A DNA stretch of 61,743 nt from Actinomycetes bacterium (GCA_021809495.1 JAKAZI010000004.1:1-61743); one strand, 5' to 3'. Positions 17,245 through 29,180 are shown, numbered from the stretch's first letter. Notes: generated by a model not told the origin, from the sequence alone. A program made the numbers and translations.

Positions 17245-18181
17245 CGACCCCGCTATCGCCACCACCGTGATCGTGCCCGCCTTCAACGAGGCGGCTCGCC
17301 TGGGCCGCGGCTTCGGGCGGCTCGAACCCGCCCTGGACGATTTGGACGTCGAGCACACCGAATTCGTGATCGTCGACGACGGTTCCACCGACGACACGGC
17401 CCGCGAAGCCCTCGCGGTCTACGGCGACCTGCCGCACCACCTCGTCGTGCAACAGCCGTCGAACCGAGGCAAGGGCGCCGCCGTGCGCCTGGGCGTCGCG
17501 GTCGCGCGCGGTGAACGAGTCCTCGCGGTGGACGCCGACATGGCCATCGACCCGCGCCACTATCCGACGATGCTCAACGAACTCGAGCGAGCCGACCTCG
17601 TCGCGGGTTCGCGCGCCCACGACGGCCACATCCGCTACGAGTCGCGCACGCGCACGGTGGCCGGACGAGTATTCAACCGACTGGTGCGCCACTACACGGG
17701 GGTCACACTCGTGGACACCCAGTGTGGCGCGAAGGCCTTTCGCCGCGGCCCGGCCCGCCTCTTGGGACTGTTGGGCGTGGTCGACGGCTACGCCTACGAC
17801 GCGGAGTTCTTCCTACTGGCTCGCCAACTCGGCCTCACGGTTCTCGCACACCCGGTGACCTGGGAAGACGTCCGTGGATCCACCGTGCACCTGCGCTCTG
17901 CCCCGCTCTCGATGATCGCGGACCTGCGCGCGCTGCCGCGCACGAAGCACGTGAACCCGGTCGTCGTCGTCGCCGCCGACGTATCGCTCGATGCGCTCGG
18001 TCACGCCGCTCGCGCCGCGCGAGTTCAGGGACTCGTGCTCGCTCGAGGACCCGAGGACGCGCTGATCGTCTTCGCCCGCGACGGCGCCATCGCGGCGACG
18101 TCGATTGCGGCGACACTCGGGGGCGTCCTTAGAACCACCGACGTCGGTGGCTTGGTCGGGCGCTCGATCGAGGCCGTCTGA
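17228..18181 (+). CDS. GT2 polyprenyl-phosphate sugar synthase-like glycosyltransferase
   Basis: About 317 residues from GTG 17228, which overlaps the NlpC gene by 17 bp; a longer in-frame reading starts inside nlpC but adds no conserved sequence. The GT-A core shows TVIVPAFNEAARLG, EFVIVDDGSTDDT, the DxD motif in LAVDADMAIDP, and DTQCGAKAFRR, typical of dolichyl/polyprenyl-phosphate mannose or glucose synthases (DPM1/Alg5 type). No C-terminal membrane helices are obvious. The last 70 residues look like an extra small domain. It probably makes a lipid-linked sugar donor. Confidence 0.8.
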   Translation: MPPDPNDPAIATTVIVPAFNEAARLGRGFGRLEPALDDLDVEHTEFVIVDDGSTDDTAREALAVYGDLPHHLVVQQPSNRGKGAAVRLGVAVARGERVLAVDADMAIDPRHYPTMLNELERADLVAGSRAHDGHIRYESRTRTVAGRVFNRLVRHYTGVTLVDTQCGAKAFRRGPARLLGLLGVVDGYAYDAEFFLLARQLGLTVLAHPVTWEDVRGSTVHLRSAPLSMIADLRALPRTKHVNPVVVVAADVSLDALGHAARAARVQGLVLARGPEDALIVFARDGAIAATSIAATLGGVLRTTDVGGLVGRSIEAV

Positions 18182-18184
18182 TCG

Positions 18185-18811
18185 TCAATCGGCCCGCGGC
18201 AGCAGCCAGTCCGCGACCAGTTGGGGCGCCCGGTCGGCCCACTCCTCGGCGGTGATCGCGTAGCGGCCGTGGTCCTCCCAGGCGCCGTCGATCTCGAGGT
18301 AGCGCTCGGCCACACCCTCAAAGCGCAGGTCCAGCTTCTCGACCACTCGGCGCGAGGCTCGATTGCGCGGGATGATGTTGATCTCGATGCGGTGCAGCCG
18401 CAACGTCTCGAAGGCGTACTGCAAGACCACCACCACCGACTCGGGCATCAGCCCGCGCCCCGCCACGGCCTCGTCGATCCAGTAGCCGACGAAGGCCGAC
18501 TGCAGGGGGCCACGCTGGATCGAGGAGAGCGTGAGTTCGCCCACGAACCGATTGTCGTAGAAGATCCCGAAGCCGTAGCCGCTGCCCAACTGGCGCTCGC
18601 GCTCGCGCAGGGCGCAGCGGCTCTCGAAGCTTCGTTGATCCTCGGCCAGGTGCGACGAGTGAGCCGAACGAGGCTCCCACTTCACCAGCCAGTCGTGACA
18701 TCGCGTGCGCACCTCGAGCCAACCGTCGTAGTCCTGCTCGCTGAGCGTGCGCAGCACGACGCGTCGTCCGTGCAGGGTCACCGGCGAATACAGCGTTCCT
18801 CGCGCGCTCAC
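18185..18811 (-). CDS. GNAT N-acetyltransferase, RimJ/RimL-like
   Basis: A 208-residue GNAT protein that probably acetylates the N-terminal amino group of a protein. Landmarks are the start LHGRRVVLRTLSEQDYDGW, the acetyl-CoA loop EAVAGRGLMPES, and the RimJ-type ending HRIEINIIPRNRASRRVVEKL. GTG 18811 overlaps the stop of the DUF501-Ppx gene (GTGA). The target could be a ribosomal protein or an unrelated substrate. Confidence 0.82.
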   Translation of the reverse strand: MSARGTLYSPVTLHGRRVVLRTLSEQDYDGWLEVRTRCHDWLVKWEPRSAHSSHLAEDQRSFESRCALRERERQLGSGYGFGIFYDNRFVGELTLSSIQRGPLQSAFVGYWIDEAVAGRGLMPESVVVVLQYAFETLRLHRIEINIIPRNRASRRVVEKLDLRFEGVAERYLEIDGAWEDHGRYAITAEEWADRAPQLVADWLLPRAD

Positions 18812-20249
18812 CGTTGCCACCTCACCCCTCCATCGTGCCAGGTCGACGGGGTGCCGCGTGCCGCCAACAACCACGCGGCGACGCCGTCGAGGATGTCACT
18901 CTCCGAACTGAGCAGGTCCGACGCCCCGACGCGGTCCATGACCGCGTCGAGCACCATCAGACCGGCGACGAGCACGTCCTCGCGACCCGACACCATCCCG
19001 GGGTGGCCGAGGCGTTGCGCGGGCGACTCGTTGGCCAGTCGGTCACGCCAGTACTGGACGACGTCGCGGGTCACGAGGTGATGGTGGACGGCCTCGCGCG
19101 AGTAGGTCGCCAGTCCCAGGTCCAGCTGGACCAGCGTGGCGACCGTCCCGGCCAGCCCGACGAGGCGAACGCCACCGGGCACCGACGCGAGCGCCGGGTC
19201 CGCGTCGATCGCCGCGTCGAGCGCACGCGCGATCATCGCCTCGGCGGCGATCCGTCGGGCGTGCGTAACGACCTCGCGCCCGAGGGAGCGCTCCGTGACG
19301 CGCACGCACCCGATCTGCATCGACGTCGCGTGCATCACACCGTCGAGGCGAACCGCGAGTTCCGTACTCCCGCCGCCGACGTCGACGATCATCAACGCCC
19401 GGCCGTCCTGGGCCAGACCGGTCGTCGCCCCGGCGTAGGAGAACTCGGCCTCGGTCGGCCCGTCAAGCACGCGCACGTCGACGCCCGCGATCGCGCGCGC
19501 GCCGTCGACGAAGTCGTCGCGATTCGCGGCGTCGCGCACGGCGGAGGTTCCAACGACCATCCCCGCGCCGACGCCGTGGCGGTCCATGAGGGCCCGGTAC
19601 TCGCTCAGCACCGCGTACGTCCGGGCCAGGGCGTCGGGGGCCAGCTGACCCGTCGCGTCCACGCCCGCGCTGAGTCGGGTGATGCGCATCTCGCGCTCGA
19701 GGGTGCGCATCGACGCGTCGACGATCACGAGCCGCGTCGAGTTCGACCCGCAGTCGATGACCGCGACCGGCCCGTCGCGCACGTCGTCGCGGCGTAGTTC
19801 GGGCAGCCCGACGGCGTCGGCCACGAGCGCCCCGACCGGGTCGCTCGCCCCGGCGAGGAAGTTCGCGAGGTGGGCGTGGAGACACTTGATCCCCGTGCGC
19901 GTCCCACCGACGCCCCCCGTCGGGGCCACCCCGCGCTGCACGATCGCCGCGTCGCGGCGCCGGGCGTAGTCCTCGTGGGCCGCGGCCAACTCGGCGGAAT
20001 CGACGAGTGACTCGAAACGATGGACCCCGCCGTCGCCCTCCAGGCGGCTCACCGCGGCGTTCAGTTCCCGGTCGACCAGCCAGTACAGGGTCGGCATCGG
20101 GGTGCCGTCGCGCAGGTGCGGCTCGTTCTCGATCACGACGGGGCGCCCGTCGAGTCGGCGCACGACGACGGCGCAGCGACCGGCGAGGGGACGACCGATC
20201 AACGCTTCGATAACGACGAGGTCGTCTCGCGACGCGTCGCGAAACGTGC

Positions 20250-20253
<4 letters not shown>
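18808..20253 (-). CDS. ppx: DUF501 domain fused to Ppx/GppA exopolyphosphatase
   Basis: About 481 residues. Residues 1 to about 155 are a DUF501 domain (CAVVVRRLDGRPVVIENEP, PTLYWLVDREL, CLHAHLANFLAG). Residues from about 160 on are a Ppx/GppA phosphatase of the ASKHA fold (VAVIDCGSNSTRLVIVD, VGTSAVRDAANR, LMIVDVGGGSTELAV, GLAGTVATL), hydrolysing polyphosphate or pppGpp. In most actinobacteria these are two adjacent genes, here joined in one frame with no stop between. The start is taken as the TTG overlapping the FtsB stop (TTGA); GTG 20301 would reach into ftsB. Confidence 0.85.
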
Positions 20254-22020
<1,767 letters not shown>

Positions 22021-23406
22021 CTAGTTGGTGTCCTGCGGCGTCTCGGTCGTCGACTCGCGCTCGCGCACGAGCTGGGCGACGCTGCGGACCCGATCGCGCA
22101 GGACGCCCTCGAGGTCGACGCCCGCGGCGTAGGCGGCGCGAGCCAGCGCCTCGATCGCGTCACCCCAGGCGGGATCGACGGCCGAGGTCGAGCTCGCGTC
22201 CGACGTGGCGGGTGAGACTTCGACCACGGCGAGGGCGTGCGCCGCGGCGCTGATCGATCCGGCGAGTTCGGGGCGCGCGACGCCCACCGACGTCGCCTTG
22301 CGCAGCACTTTGGTGTAGAGGGTGAGGGCGGGCAACTGCCACGCGACGCCGTCGAGCACCGAGGTGCGGCCCTTTTCGACCTGCTTGATCACTTCCCAGC
22401 GCGCCGCGACGTCGTCGGCGTCGCGCACCTCGACGTCGGCGAAGACGTGCGGGTGGCGCCCGATCAACTTGGTGCGAACCGCGTCGGCGATCGTGGTCAG
22501 GTTGAACCGGTCGAGTTCGTCGCCGAGTTCGGCGTGGAAGACGATCTGAAACAGCAGGTCGCCGAGCTCCTCCTGGACGTGGGCGATCACGTCCGGCGAC
22601 GGCTCGGGCTCGGCGCGCACGAGGTTCTCCAGGGCGTCCAGGGCCTCGTAGGCCTCCTCGAGCAGGTGACGGGTCAGCGACGCGTGGGTCTGCTCCTGGT
22701 CCCACGGACAGGAGCGACGCAGGGTGCGCATCAGCGACACGAGATCCTCGGTCGCCGGCCCCACCGTACGCAGCTCGTCCACCCACAGCGAGGTCAGGTG
22801 GTCCGCGGCGAAGCCGGCGAGCTCTCGAGCCGAGCGGACTTCGATGACCTGGTCGGCGAGACCGAGGTGATGCAAGACGGTCACCGGTGTTTCGGGTGCG
22901 AGCCGGTCGGCGACCGAGGCGAGGACCGGCGAGGAGTAGGCCTGGAGCACGAGCAAGGGTCCCGGCCCCGCCAGGGGCTCGGTGGAACCGAGCGCGTCCA
23001 CCACGCGCAGTCCCGCCGCCATCGGGTCGCGCCCGAGCGCAGCGCAGGCGACGTCGATCACCGAGACGGCCGGCTCGCAGATCACCCGCACGGGCCGTTC
23101 GTGGAGCAGCTCAACGGTGCGTTCGGCGACGACCGGCGATCCCGGCACCACGTAGACGACCTCGCCGACCTCGCCGGCCAGGCGCGCGAGGTCGTCGGCG
23201 ATGGACTCGTAGAGCGTCTCGAAGGACTCGGCCGTGTCGTACCAGTCGTCGTAACTCGACAGTGCGTCGAGCGAGGCCGCGGCGGGGTGGCGACGGGTGC
23301 GCAGGCGCACCACCGGTGACTGCGTGATGAGCCGCCACGCGCCCTCGGTCACCAGGTCTCGATCACCCGGCCCCAGTCCGACCACCCGGACCGTTGGTTG
23401 GCTCAC
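22021..23406 (-). CDS. mazG: MazG nucleotide pyrophosphohydrolase with N-terminal methylase-like domain
   Basis: A 461-residue YabN-type fusion. Residues 1 to about 210 resemble tetrapyrrole methylases (start VVGLGPGDRDLVT, YVVPGSPVVAERT). Residues from about 225 form MazG (SCPWDQEQTHASLTRHLLEEAYEALDAL and EELGDLLFQIVFHAEL), supplying the E-x2-E and E-x2-D metal ligands that hydrolyse NTPs to NMP and PPi. The C-terminal part is more variable. GTG overlaps the stop of the PPIase gene. Likely role: house-cleaning of aberrant nucleotides. Confidence 0.92.
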   Translation of the reverse strand: MSQPTVRVVGLGPGDRDLVTEGAWRLITQSPVVRLRTRRHPAAASLDALSSYDDWYDTAESFETLYESIADDLARLAGEVGEVVYVVPGSPVVAERTVELLHERPVRVICEPAVSVIDVACAALGRDPMAAGLRVVDALGSTEPLAGPGPLLVLQAYSSPVLASVADRLAPETPVTVLHHLGLADQVIEVRSARELAGFAADHLTSLWVDELRTVGPATEDLVSLMRTLRRSCPWDQEQTHASLTRHLLEEAYEALDALENLVRAEPEPSPDVIAHVQEELGDLLFQIVFHAELGDELDRFNLTTIADAVRTKLIGRHPHVFADVEVRDADDVAARWEVIKQVEKGRTSVLDGVAWQLPALTLYTKVLRKATSVGVARPELAGSISAAAHALAVVEVSPATSDASSTSAVDPAWGDAIEALARAAYAAGVDLEGVLRDRVRSVAQLVRERESTTETPQDTN

Positions 23407-24485
23407 TGATAGTTGAGCGCGCTCGGAGCGGTCAACGTCGTCGAACCGGGAACGTCCGACGTCGACGGCAGCGCCGGCGCGAAGACCGACGGCCCGTTGG
23501 TCCCGAGCGCCCAGCGACCGAACGCGGGGTCGACGGCGATCACCGCACGACTGAGGATGTCGTTCTTGAGCGTGTTGGCCGACGTGGCGTTGAGCGTGCG
23601 CACGTCGGCGAGCACGGCCGCCTCGGCCCCGGTAAAGGGCGTCGGGATGCGCTTGGTCGCCGCGACGTAGAGCGCGTAGGTGACGCCGTTGTTCGTCGTG
23701 GACAGCGGGGACTTCGGGAACGTGTTGAGCGGCGTCGTGCCCGCGTCAGCGCGAACGGCCGCGTAGTACGTCGAGGTCGGGCCGTAACAGCCGTAGACGC
23801 CGCCGCGCGCCGCGGAGGGGTCGATGGAGAACTTCTTCGCCAGGGCCGACACCGTCGCGCCCTTGGCCTGGGCGGCCGCGAAGGCGGTGACGTCGGCCGT
23901 GGGCACCTCAGCGACGCTGATGCAGATGGTGTCGTAGTTCGAACGGTGGGCGTCGTAGTAAGCCCGCAGCGCGCTCAGGGTGAGCGGGATCGTCGAGTTC
24001 AACTTGCTCACCAGGTAGAGCGACTCGGCCTGGGCGAGGACCTCGGTGGCGCGCATCGACGGGGTCATCGCGGCGAGCGCCTGGGCGGCCGTCCCGGGAC
24101 AGCTGAGCTGGTTGGACGCCGCGGCCTGGGACATCTCGAGTTCGAGCGACGTCTGGGCCTTCACGAGGTCTGAGCCGGGCACGTAGTGGAGTTGTCCGCG
24201 AACGTACTGGTCGATCGCCATCCCCTCGATGCGCAGGTTCGACCACGCGGCCACCCCGGACGCGGCCATGGTGGACGACCCCCCGCCGGCCGCGAAGCTC
24301 GCGGGGGCGATCGCGGTGAGATAGCACTGCAGCGTCGGCGAGGCGGCGATGGCGCTCAACTCGGCTCGCACCTCGGTTCCCGAGACGGTGGACCCGTTGA
24401 CGCTCACCCCCGAGGAGATGGCGGAGCGGCCCACGAGGACCGCGAGGACGAGGGCGATGACGAAGAGAGCAGTGATTCGACGCAC
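23403..24485 (-). CDS. Membrane-anchored SurA/parvulin-like peptidyl-prolyl isomerase
   Basis: A 360-residue exported protein with an N-terminal uncleaved helix or signal (residues 5-24), no lipobox Cys, and a SurA-type N-terminal helical domain. A parvulin-like segment is suggested by LRAYYDAHRSNYDTICISV and FSIDPSAARGGVYGCYG. In streptomycetes and relatives a SurA-like lipoprotein sits between mfd and mazG, as here. Isomerase activity is uncertain; a chaperone function is possible. A TAGGCT -10 lies 6 nt before the GTG. Confidence 0.75.
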   Translation of the reverse strand: MRRITALFVIALVLAVLVGRSAISSGVSVNGSTVSGTEVRAELSAIAASPTLQCYLTAIAPASFAAGGGSSTMAASGVAAWSNLRIEGMAIDQYVRGQLHYVPGSDLVKAQTSLELEMSQAAASNQLSCPGTAAQALAAMTPSMRATEVLAQAESLYLVSKLNSTIPLTLSALRAYYDAHRSNYDTICISVAEVPTADVTAFAAAQAKGATVSALAKKFSIDPSAARGGVYGCYGPTSTYYAAVRADAGTTPLNTFPKSPLSTTNNGVTYALYVAATKRIPTPFTGAEAAVLADVRTLNATSANTLKNDILSRAVIAVDPAFGRWALGTNGPSVFAPALPSTSDVPGSTTLTAPSALNYQ

Positions 24486-24491
24486 CTAGAC

Positions 24492-24497
24492 AGCCTA
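24492..24497 (-). promoter_or_regulatory. Leaderless -10 (TAGGCT) of PPIase gene
   Basis: TAGGCT ends exactly 6 nt before GTG 24485, inside the 20-nt gap after mfd, indicating an independent promoter. Confidence 0.45.
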
Positions 24498-24505
24498 CCG
24501 AGTGA

Positions 24506-27500
24506 TCACGATGGCGACGTGGTCGCCGTCGTGGCGCGCACGAGGTCGCGCAGCGCCGCGGGCGTGACCGACGACGCCGACACCTCGAGGCGAACCTCGC
24601 CCGTGGCCTCGTCAAAGGCCCGCGATCCGTGACGTCGTCGCAGACGCATCTGCTGGCTGAGCGACAGTTGAACCGGCCCGAAGCGCACGACCGGCGCCGA
24701 GCGCACGCCGACCTTGGCCGGCAGCACGGTGAGCTGGCTCGCCCCCGCTTCGAGACAGGCCAGACGCAGGTCGGCCAGATCGAGCAGGCCCTGCGCCGCC
24801 CGGGGCAGCGGGCCGTAGCGGTCGATCCACTCGTCACGCAGGTCCACCAGCGACTCGGGGCTCGCCACGGCCGCGAGGCGCCGATAGGCCTCGAGTCGTG
24901 CGTCGTCGGCCTCGACGTAGTCCTTGGGCAGGTGCGCCTCGCCGGGCACGTCCAGCGTGATCGTCACGACCTCGGGCGCCACGATCCCCTTGGCCTCCGC
25001 GACGGCTTCGGCGACGAGCTGGACGTAGAGGTCGTAGCCGACCGCCGCGACCGGACCGGACTGGTCGTGGCCGAGGAGGTTGCCCGCGCCGCGAATCTCG
25101 AGGTCGCGCATCGCGATCTTGAAACCGCTGCCGAGCGCGGTGTTGTCCCCGATGGTGCGCAGCCGCTCGAAGGCGGTCTCCGAGAGCGTCTGGCCCGCGG
25201 CGTGGAAGAGGTAGGCGTAGGCCCGTTGACCCGACCGGCCGACGCGCCCGCGCAGCTGGTGGAGCTGGCCCAGGCCCAACCGTTCGGCGCGATCGACGAT
25301 GAGCGTGTTCACCGACGGCAGGTCGATGCCCGATTCGACGATCGTGGTACAGACGAGCACGTCGTAGCGACGCTCCCAGAAGTTCACCATGATCCGTTCG
25401 AGGGTGCCTTCGTCCATCTGACCGTGAGCCACCGCGATCCGCGCGTCGGGCACGAGCTGGCCGAGACGTCGGGCGACCACGTCGATGTCCGACACCCGGT
25501 TGTGAACGAAGAAGACCTGCCCCTCGCGCAGCAGTTCGCGGCGCACGGCCTCGACGACGGCGGCCTCGTCGTACTCGCCCACGTGGGTGAGGATCGGGCG
25601 GCGGTCGGCCGGCGGCGTGGTGACCATCGAGAGGTCGCGGATACCGGCGAAGGCCATCTCGAGGGTACGCGGGATGGGACTGGCCGACAGCGTCAGTACG
25701 TCCACCCCAACCGATCGGGTCTTGATCGCCTCTTTGTGGCCGACGCCGAATCGCTGTTCCTCGTCGACGACCAGCAGACCGAGCTGCTTGAAACGCACAC
25801 TGTCAGCGAGCAGCCGGTGGGTGCCGACGACCACGTCGATCGAACCGTCCTCAAGTCCGCGCACCGTCGCTCGGGCGTCGGCGTCTTCTACGAACCGGCT
25901 GAGCAGCGCCACGCGAACCGGGAAACCGGCGAAACGCTCGGTCAACGTGGCGAAGTGCTGGCTCGCGAGCAACGTGGTGGGCACGAGCACCGCGGCCTGG
26001 CGGTTGTCCTGGACGGCCTTGAAGATGGCCCGCACGGCGATCTCGGTCTTGCCGAATCCCACGTCGGCACAGACCAGCCGGTCCATCGGACGTTCGCGCT
26101 CCATGTCGGCCTTCACGTCGTCGATCGCCTGGGCCTGGTCGGGCGTCAGGGTGAAGGGGAAGAGGTCTTCGACCTCGCGCTGCCAGGCGGAATCGGGTGC
26201 GAAGGCGTGACCGACCGCGACCGAACGCTGTCGATAGAGGTCGACCAGCTCCTGGGCCACCAGGTAGGCGGCGGCGCGCGCTTTCGCGCGAGTCTTTTGC
26301 CACTCGGCCCCGCCCATGCGCGAGAGCGTCGGCGCGTCGCCGCCGGCGTAGGGCGTGAGGACGTCGATCTGCTCGGTCGGCCAGTAGCTACGGCCGTCCT
26401 TGAACTCGAGGATCAGGTAGTCGCGCACCGTTCCGTTGATCGCTCGCGTCGTGGTGCCCGAAAAGCGCGCCACCCCGTGGTGGCGGTGCACGACGTAGCT
26501 GCCGACCGCCAGGTCGTCGAAGAAGCCGTCACTGGTGCGGGTGCGGGTTCGTGCGGCCCGGTGCACCGCGCGACGACCCGTCAGGTCCGTTTCGCTCCAG
26601 ACCACGACCTCGGGGTCGTCCATCGCGAAGCCCGCGGGCAGGAGGCTGTGCAGCACCGTGATGCGAACGTCCAACGCTCGCAGCGGGTCGGTCGTGACCT
26701 CCAGTCCCTCGGCGCGCAACTGGTCGGCCATCCGTTCGACCGCGGCGGCGTTCGCGGTCAAGACGACGCCGCGACGCTTGGCCGACCACCCTCGAACGTG
26801 CGCCGCGATCCGGGCGGGGTCGCCCTGGACGACGGGCGGCGAGGCGACGATCAACTCGCCACCGCCGGGGTTGTCCCCGAAGGCGACGTAGGGCCGGTCC
26901 ATGACGTGCGCCCAGTCCTCGTGCAGTAGTGGCACGGCGTCACTCGCGCGCCACGTCGCAGCCACGGTGTCGGTCAGTTCGCGCTCCTCGTCGAGCAACT
27001 CGGCCAGGCGGTGCGACACCCGCGCGGGTTCGACGACGAAGACCGAGGCCTCACCGATCTCATCGAGGATGGTGCGGCGTTCGTCGTCGAACAGGGGCAT
27101 CCACCCCTCCACCCCGTCAAAGGACTCCCCCGCCGCGATGCGATCGAAGGCGACGCTCCCCCAGGGCTGATCGATGGCCAAGCGCAGCGCGCGTTCGCGA
27201 GTCGCGGGACTGGGTAGCCACTCGCGAGCCGTGATGAGCATCGTCTCGTCGAGGTCGCCACTCGAACGCTGACTCGCGACGTCGAAGTTCGTCACCCGCT
27301 CGATCTCGTCACCGAAGAAGTCCAGGCGGACCGGCTGATCCGCGTGGGGCGACCACAGGTCGACGATGCCACCGCGAACGGCGAATTCGGCCCGGTGCTC
27401 GACGATGGACTCGCGGCGATAGCCCATCGAGACCAGCGCGACGAGCAGCTCGTCACGATCGCGGAACCCACCGCGCGTCACGACGACGGGTTCCGGGGCG

Positions 27501-27889
27501 GCGTGCGGGGCGAGGATCTGGGCGAGCGCGCGGATCGGCGCGACCACGATGCGCGGTCGTTCGGAGCGAGCGAGGCGCCAACGCACGAGGGATCGCGCGG
27601 CCATGACCGACGCGTCGGGACTCACCCGTTCCAGTGGGTGGGTGTCCCAGGCCGGCCACAGGGCCACGTCCTCGGTGTCGCCGAGTAGCGCCACCAGTGC
27701 GTCGTGGAGCACCTCGGCCTCCGTCGAGGTCGCCACCACCGCGACGGTCAGGTCCCTCGCGCGGGCGTGGGCCGCGACGGCGAGTGGCGTCGTGGCGCCG
27801 CTCGGGGTGAGCGTGCCCGCCGCCAGGGCGTCGTTTAGGCGCGGCGTCGCGAGTTCGAGGACCCGCGCGAGGCCGTTCGCGGCGTTCAC
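24506..27889 (-). CDS. mfd: Transcription-repair coupling factor
   Basis: A 1127-residue SF2 translocase that removes stalled RNA polymerase and recruits UvrA. The N-terminal UvrB-homology region is followed by a CarD-like RNA-polymerase-interacting domain (LAVGSYVVHRHHGVARFSG, about residue 455), helicase motif I (VCADVGFGKTEIA), the DEEQ box (LLVVDEEQRFGVGHKE), TLSASPIPRTL, and QLRGRVGRSGQRAYAYL, then the TRCF C-terminal domain. Full-length, no frameshift. GTG overlaps the pth stop (GTGA). Confidence 0.98.
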   Translation of the reverse strand: MNAANGLARVLELATPRLNDALAAGTLTPSGATTPLAVAAHARARDLTVAVVATSTEAEVLHDALVALLGDTEDVALWPAWDTHPLERVSPDASVMAARSLVRWRLARSERPRIVVAPIRALAQILAPHAAPEPVVVTRGGFRDRDELLVALVSMGYRRESIVEHRAEFAVRGGIVDLWSPHADQPVRLDFFGDEIERVTNFDVASQRSSGDLDETMLITAREWLPSPATRERALRLAIDQPWGSVAFDRIAAGESFDGVEGWMPLFDDERRTILDEIGEASVFVVEPARVSHRLAELLDEERELTDTVAATWRASDAVPLLHEDWAHVMDRPYVAFGDNPGGGELIVASPPVVQGDPARIAAHVRGWSAKRRGVVLTANAAAVERMADQLRAEGLEVTTDPLRALDVRITVLHSLLPAGFAMDDPEVVVWSETDLTGRRAVHRAARTRTRTSDGFFDDLAVGSYVVHRHHGVARFSGTTTRAINGTVRDYLILEFKDGRSYWPTEQIDVLTPYAGGDAPTLSRMGGAEWQKTRAKARAAAYLVAQELVDLYRQRSVAVGHAFAPDSAWQREVEDLFPFTLTPDQAQAIDDVKADMERERPMDRLVCADVGFGKTEIAVRAIFKAVQDNRQAAVLVPTTLLASQHFATLTERFAGFPVRVALLSRFVEDADARATVRGLEDGSIDVVVGTHRLLADSVRFKQLGLLVVDEEQRFGVGHKEAIKTRSVGVDVLTLSASPIPRTLEMAFAGIRDLSMVTTPPADRRPILTHVGEYDEAAVVEAVRRELLREGQVFFVHNRVSDIDVVARRLGQLVPDARIAVAHGQMDEGTLERIMVNFWERRYDVLVCTTIVESGIDLPSVNTLIVDRAERLGLGQLHQLRGRVGRSGQRAYAYLFHAAGQTLSETAFERLRTIGDNTALGSGFKIAMRDLEIRGAGNLLGHDQSGPVAAVGYDLYVQLVAEAVAEAKGIVAPEVVTITLDVPGEAHLPKDYVEADDARLEAYRRLAAVASPESLVDLRDEWIDRYGPLPRAAQGLLDLADLRLACLEAGASQLTVLPAKVGVRSAPVVRFGPVQLSLSQQMRLRRRHGSRAFDEATGEVRLEVSASSVTPAALRDLVRATTATTSPS

Positions 27890-28503
27890 GAGCGATTCGC
27901 GCGCCGCTGGGCCTCGTCGAATCCGTCGTCGAGCAGCACTTCGATGGCGTCGGCGGCTCGGATGACGTCGGCCTCGAGGGCGAGCCGTCGAGCGCCGGTC
28001 GGACGCTGCAGCACGTGATCGGCCCCCTGCTCCTTGCGCGGCGGCTTACCAACGCCGATTCGCAATCGACAGAAGTCTTGTGAACCGAGGGTCTGGGCGA
28101 TCGAACGCAGTCCATTGTGTCCGGCGAGACCACCGCCGCACTTCACCTGGAGTCGTCCGGGCTCGAGGTCGAGTTCGTCGTGGACCACGAGTAACCGGGT
28201 CAGGTCCTCGAGCGAGGTTCGTCGCAGGAGCGGTGGCAGGGCGGCCCCCGATTCGTTCATGAACGTCGTCGGCACCGCCAGGGTGACCAGACCCTGGGCC
28301 GTCTGAATCGTGGTCGAAAGAGCCCGCTGTCGCCGCTCGAGGGTCAGGCGCGCGCCGCGCCGCTCGACGACGAGGCGTACGGCGTCACCGCCGACGTTGT
28401 GACGACTACCGACGTAGTCCGCCCCGGGATTCGCGAGACCCACGATGAGCCAGGCGCTGGCACTGCCGTGACGCGTCGCGGCCGCCGAGCGCCGCAGCGA
28501 CAC
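27886..28503 (-). CDS. pth: Peptidyl-tRNA hydrolase
   Basis: A 205-residue Pth that recycles peptidyl-tRNA. Key residues: Asn in LIVGLANPG, catalytic His in SRHNVGGDAV, FMNESG, the Asp in VVHDELDLEPG, and GGGLAGHNGLRS. GTG 28503 was selected because it lies 4 nt after the rplY stop and conserved sequence begins soon after; the longer open frame lies inside rplY and is not protein-like. The pair rplY-pth followed by mfd is a common actinobacterial arrangement. Confidence 0.95.
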   Translation of the reverse strand: MSLRRSAAATRHGSASAWLIVGLANPGADYVGSRHNVGGDAVRLVVERRGARLTLERRQRALSTTIQTAQGLVTLAVPTTFMNESGAALPPLLRRTSLEDLTRLLVVHDELDLEPGRLQVKCGGGLAGHNGLRSIAQTLGSQDFCRLRIGVGKPPRKEQGADHVLQRPTGARRLALEADVIRAADAIEVLLDDGFDEAQRRANRS

Positions 28504-28507
28504 GGGA

Positions 28508-29095
28508 CTACTCCGTCGCGGCGGCGCCGGCCTTGGCGGATCGACCAGCGTGGGTTGCGACGACCGCGGTCGCCGGGTCGCCGACGGGCTCGACACCGGC
28601 GGGCAGCACGACGTCGGCGATTCGAATGGTCCCGCCAACGCGCAGCTCCGAGATGTCCACGTCGATGTGCGTGGGGATCTGGTCGGGGCGGGTGCGCAGC
28701 TCGAGGCTGAACAGCTGCTGGTCGACTTCCCAGTCCGCGTGGCGAACCTCGACGGCGTCACCAATGATGTGCAGCGCGACCTCGGCGACGACCGGCTTGG
28801 TGGGGTCAACGATCTGAAAGTCCACGTGCGCGACGGTGCCGCGCACCGGGTGACGCTGGATCTCTCGGGCCATCACCAGGAATCGACGGCCGTCGGCGTC
28901 GAGCTCGAGCAGCGTGTTGAGCCCCTGGTCGCCCGAGACGGCCGTGCGGAATTCCTTGGCGTCCACGGCCACGGCGAGGGGCTCAGAGCCGACCCCGTAG
29001 ACCACGCCGGGGATGGAACCGGCCGAGCGCAGGCGCCGCGACGTGCGCGAACCAGGCGTCCGACTCGTCGACGCGTTCAGGGTGACCTGCGACAT
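28508..29095 (-). CDS. rplY: 50S ribosomal protein L25 (CTC form)
   Basis: A 195-residue two-domain CTC-type bL25 that binds 5S rRNA. N-terminal domain LNASTSRTPGSRTSRRLR and IPGVVYG; C-terminal TL5-like beta domain with VHIDVDISELRVG-type sequence. A clear Shine-Dalgarno AAGGAG sits 5 nt upstream of the ATG. First gene of rplY-pth-mfd. Confidence 0.95.
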   Translation of the reverse strand: MSQVTLNASTSRTPGSRTSRRLRSAGSIPGVVYGVGSEPLAVAVDAKEFRTAVSGDQGLNTLLELDADGRRFLVMAREIQRHPVRGTVAHVDFQIVDPTKPVVAEVALHIIGDAVEVRHADWEVDQQLFSLELRTRPDQIPTHIDVDISELRVGGTIRIADVVLPAGVEPVGDPATAVVATHAGRSAKAGAAATE

Positions 29096-29180
29096 GAGAA
29101 CTCCTTACCGATTGCCGCCCGAACGAGGGCAGCACACAGGACGAAGAGTCTAGTCCGTGCGCGCCGCAGTGGCGAACCCG

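Noticed and set aside
24629-26929. Very long plus-strand open frame antisense to mfd (and similar long antisense frames opposite the GT2 gene and others)
   Set aside because: Caused by high G+C at third codon positions of the real gene; translated composition (His, Arg, Gly, Val-rich) is not protein-like and no motif is seen.
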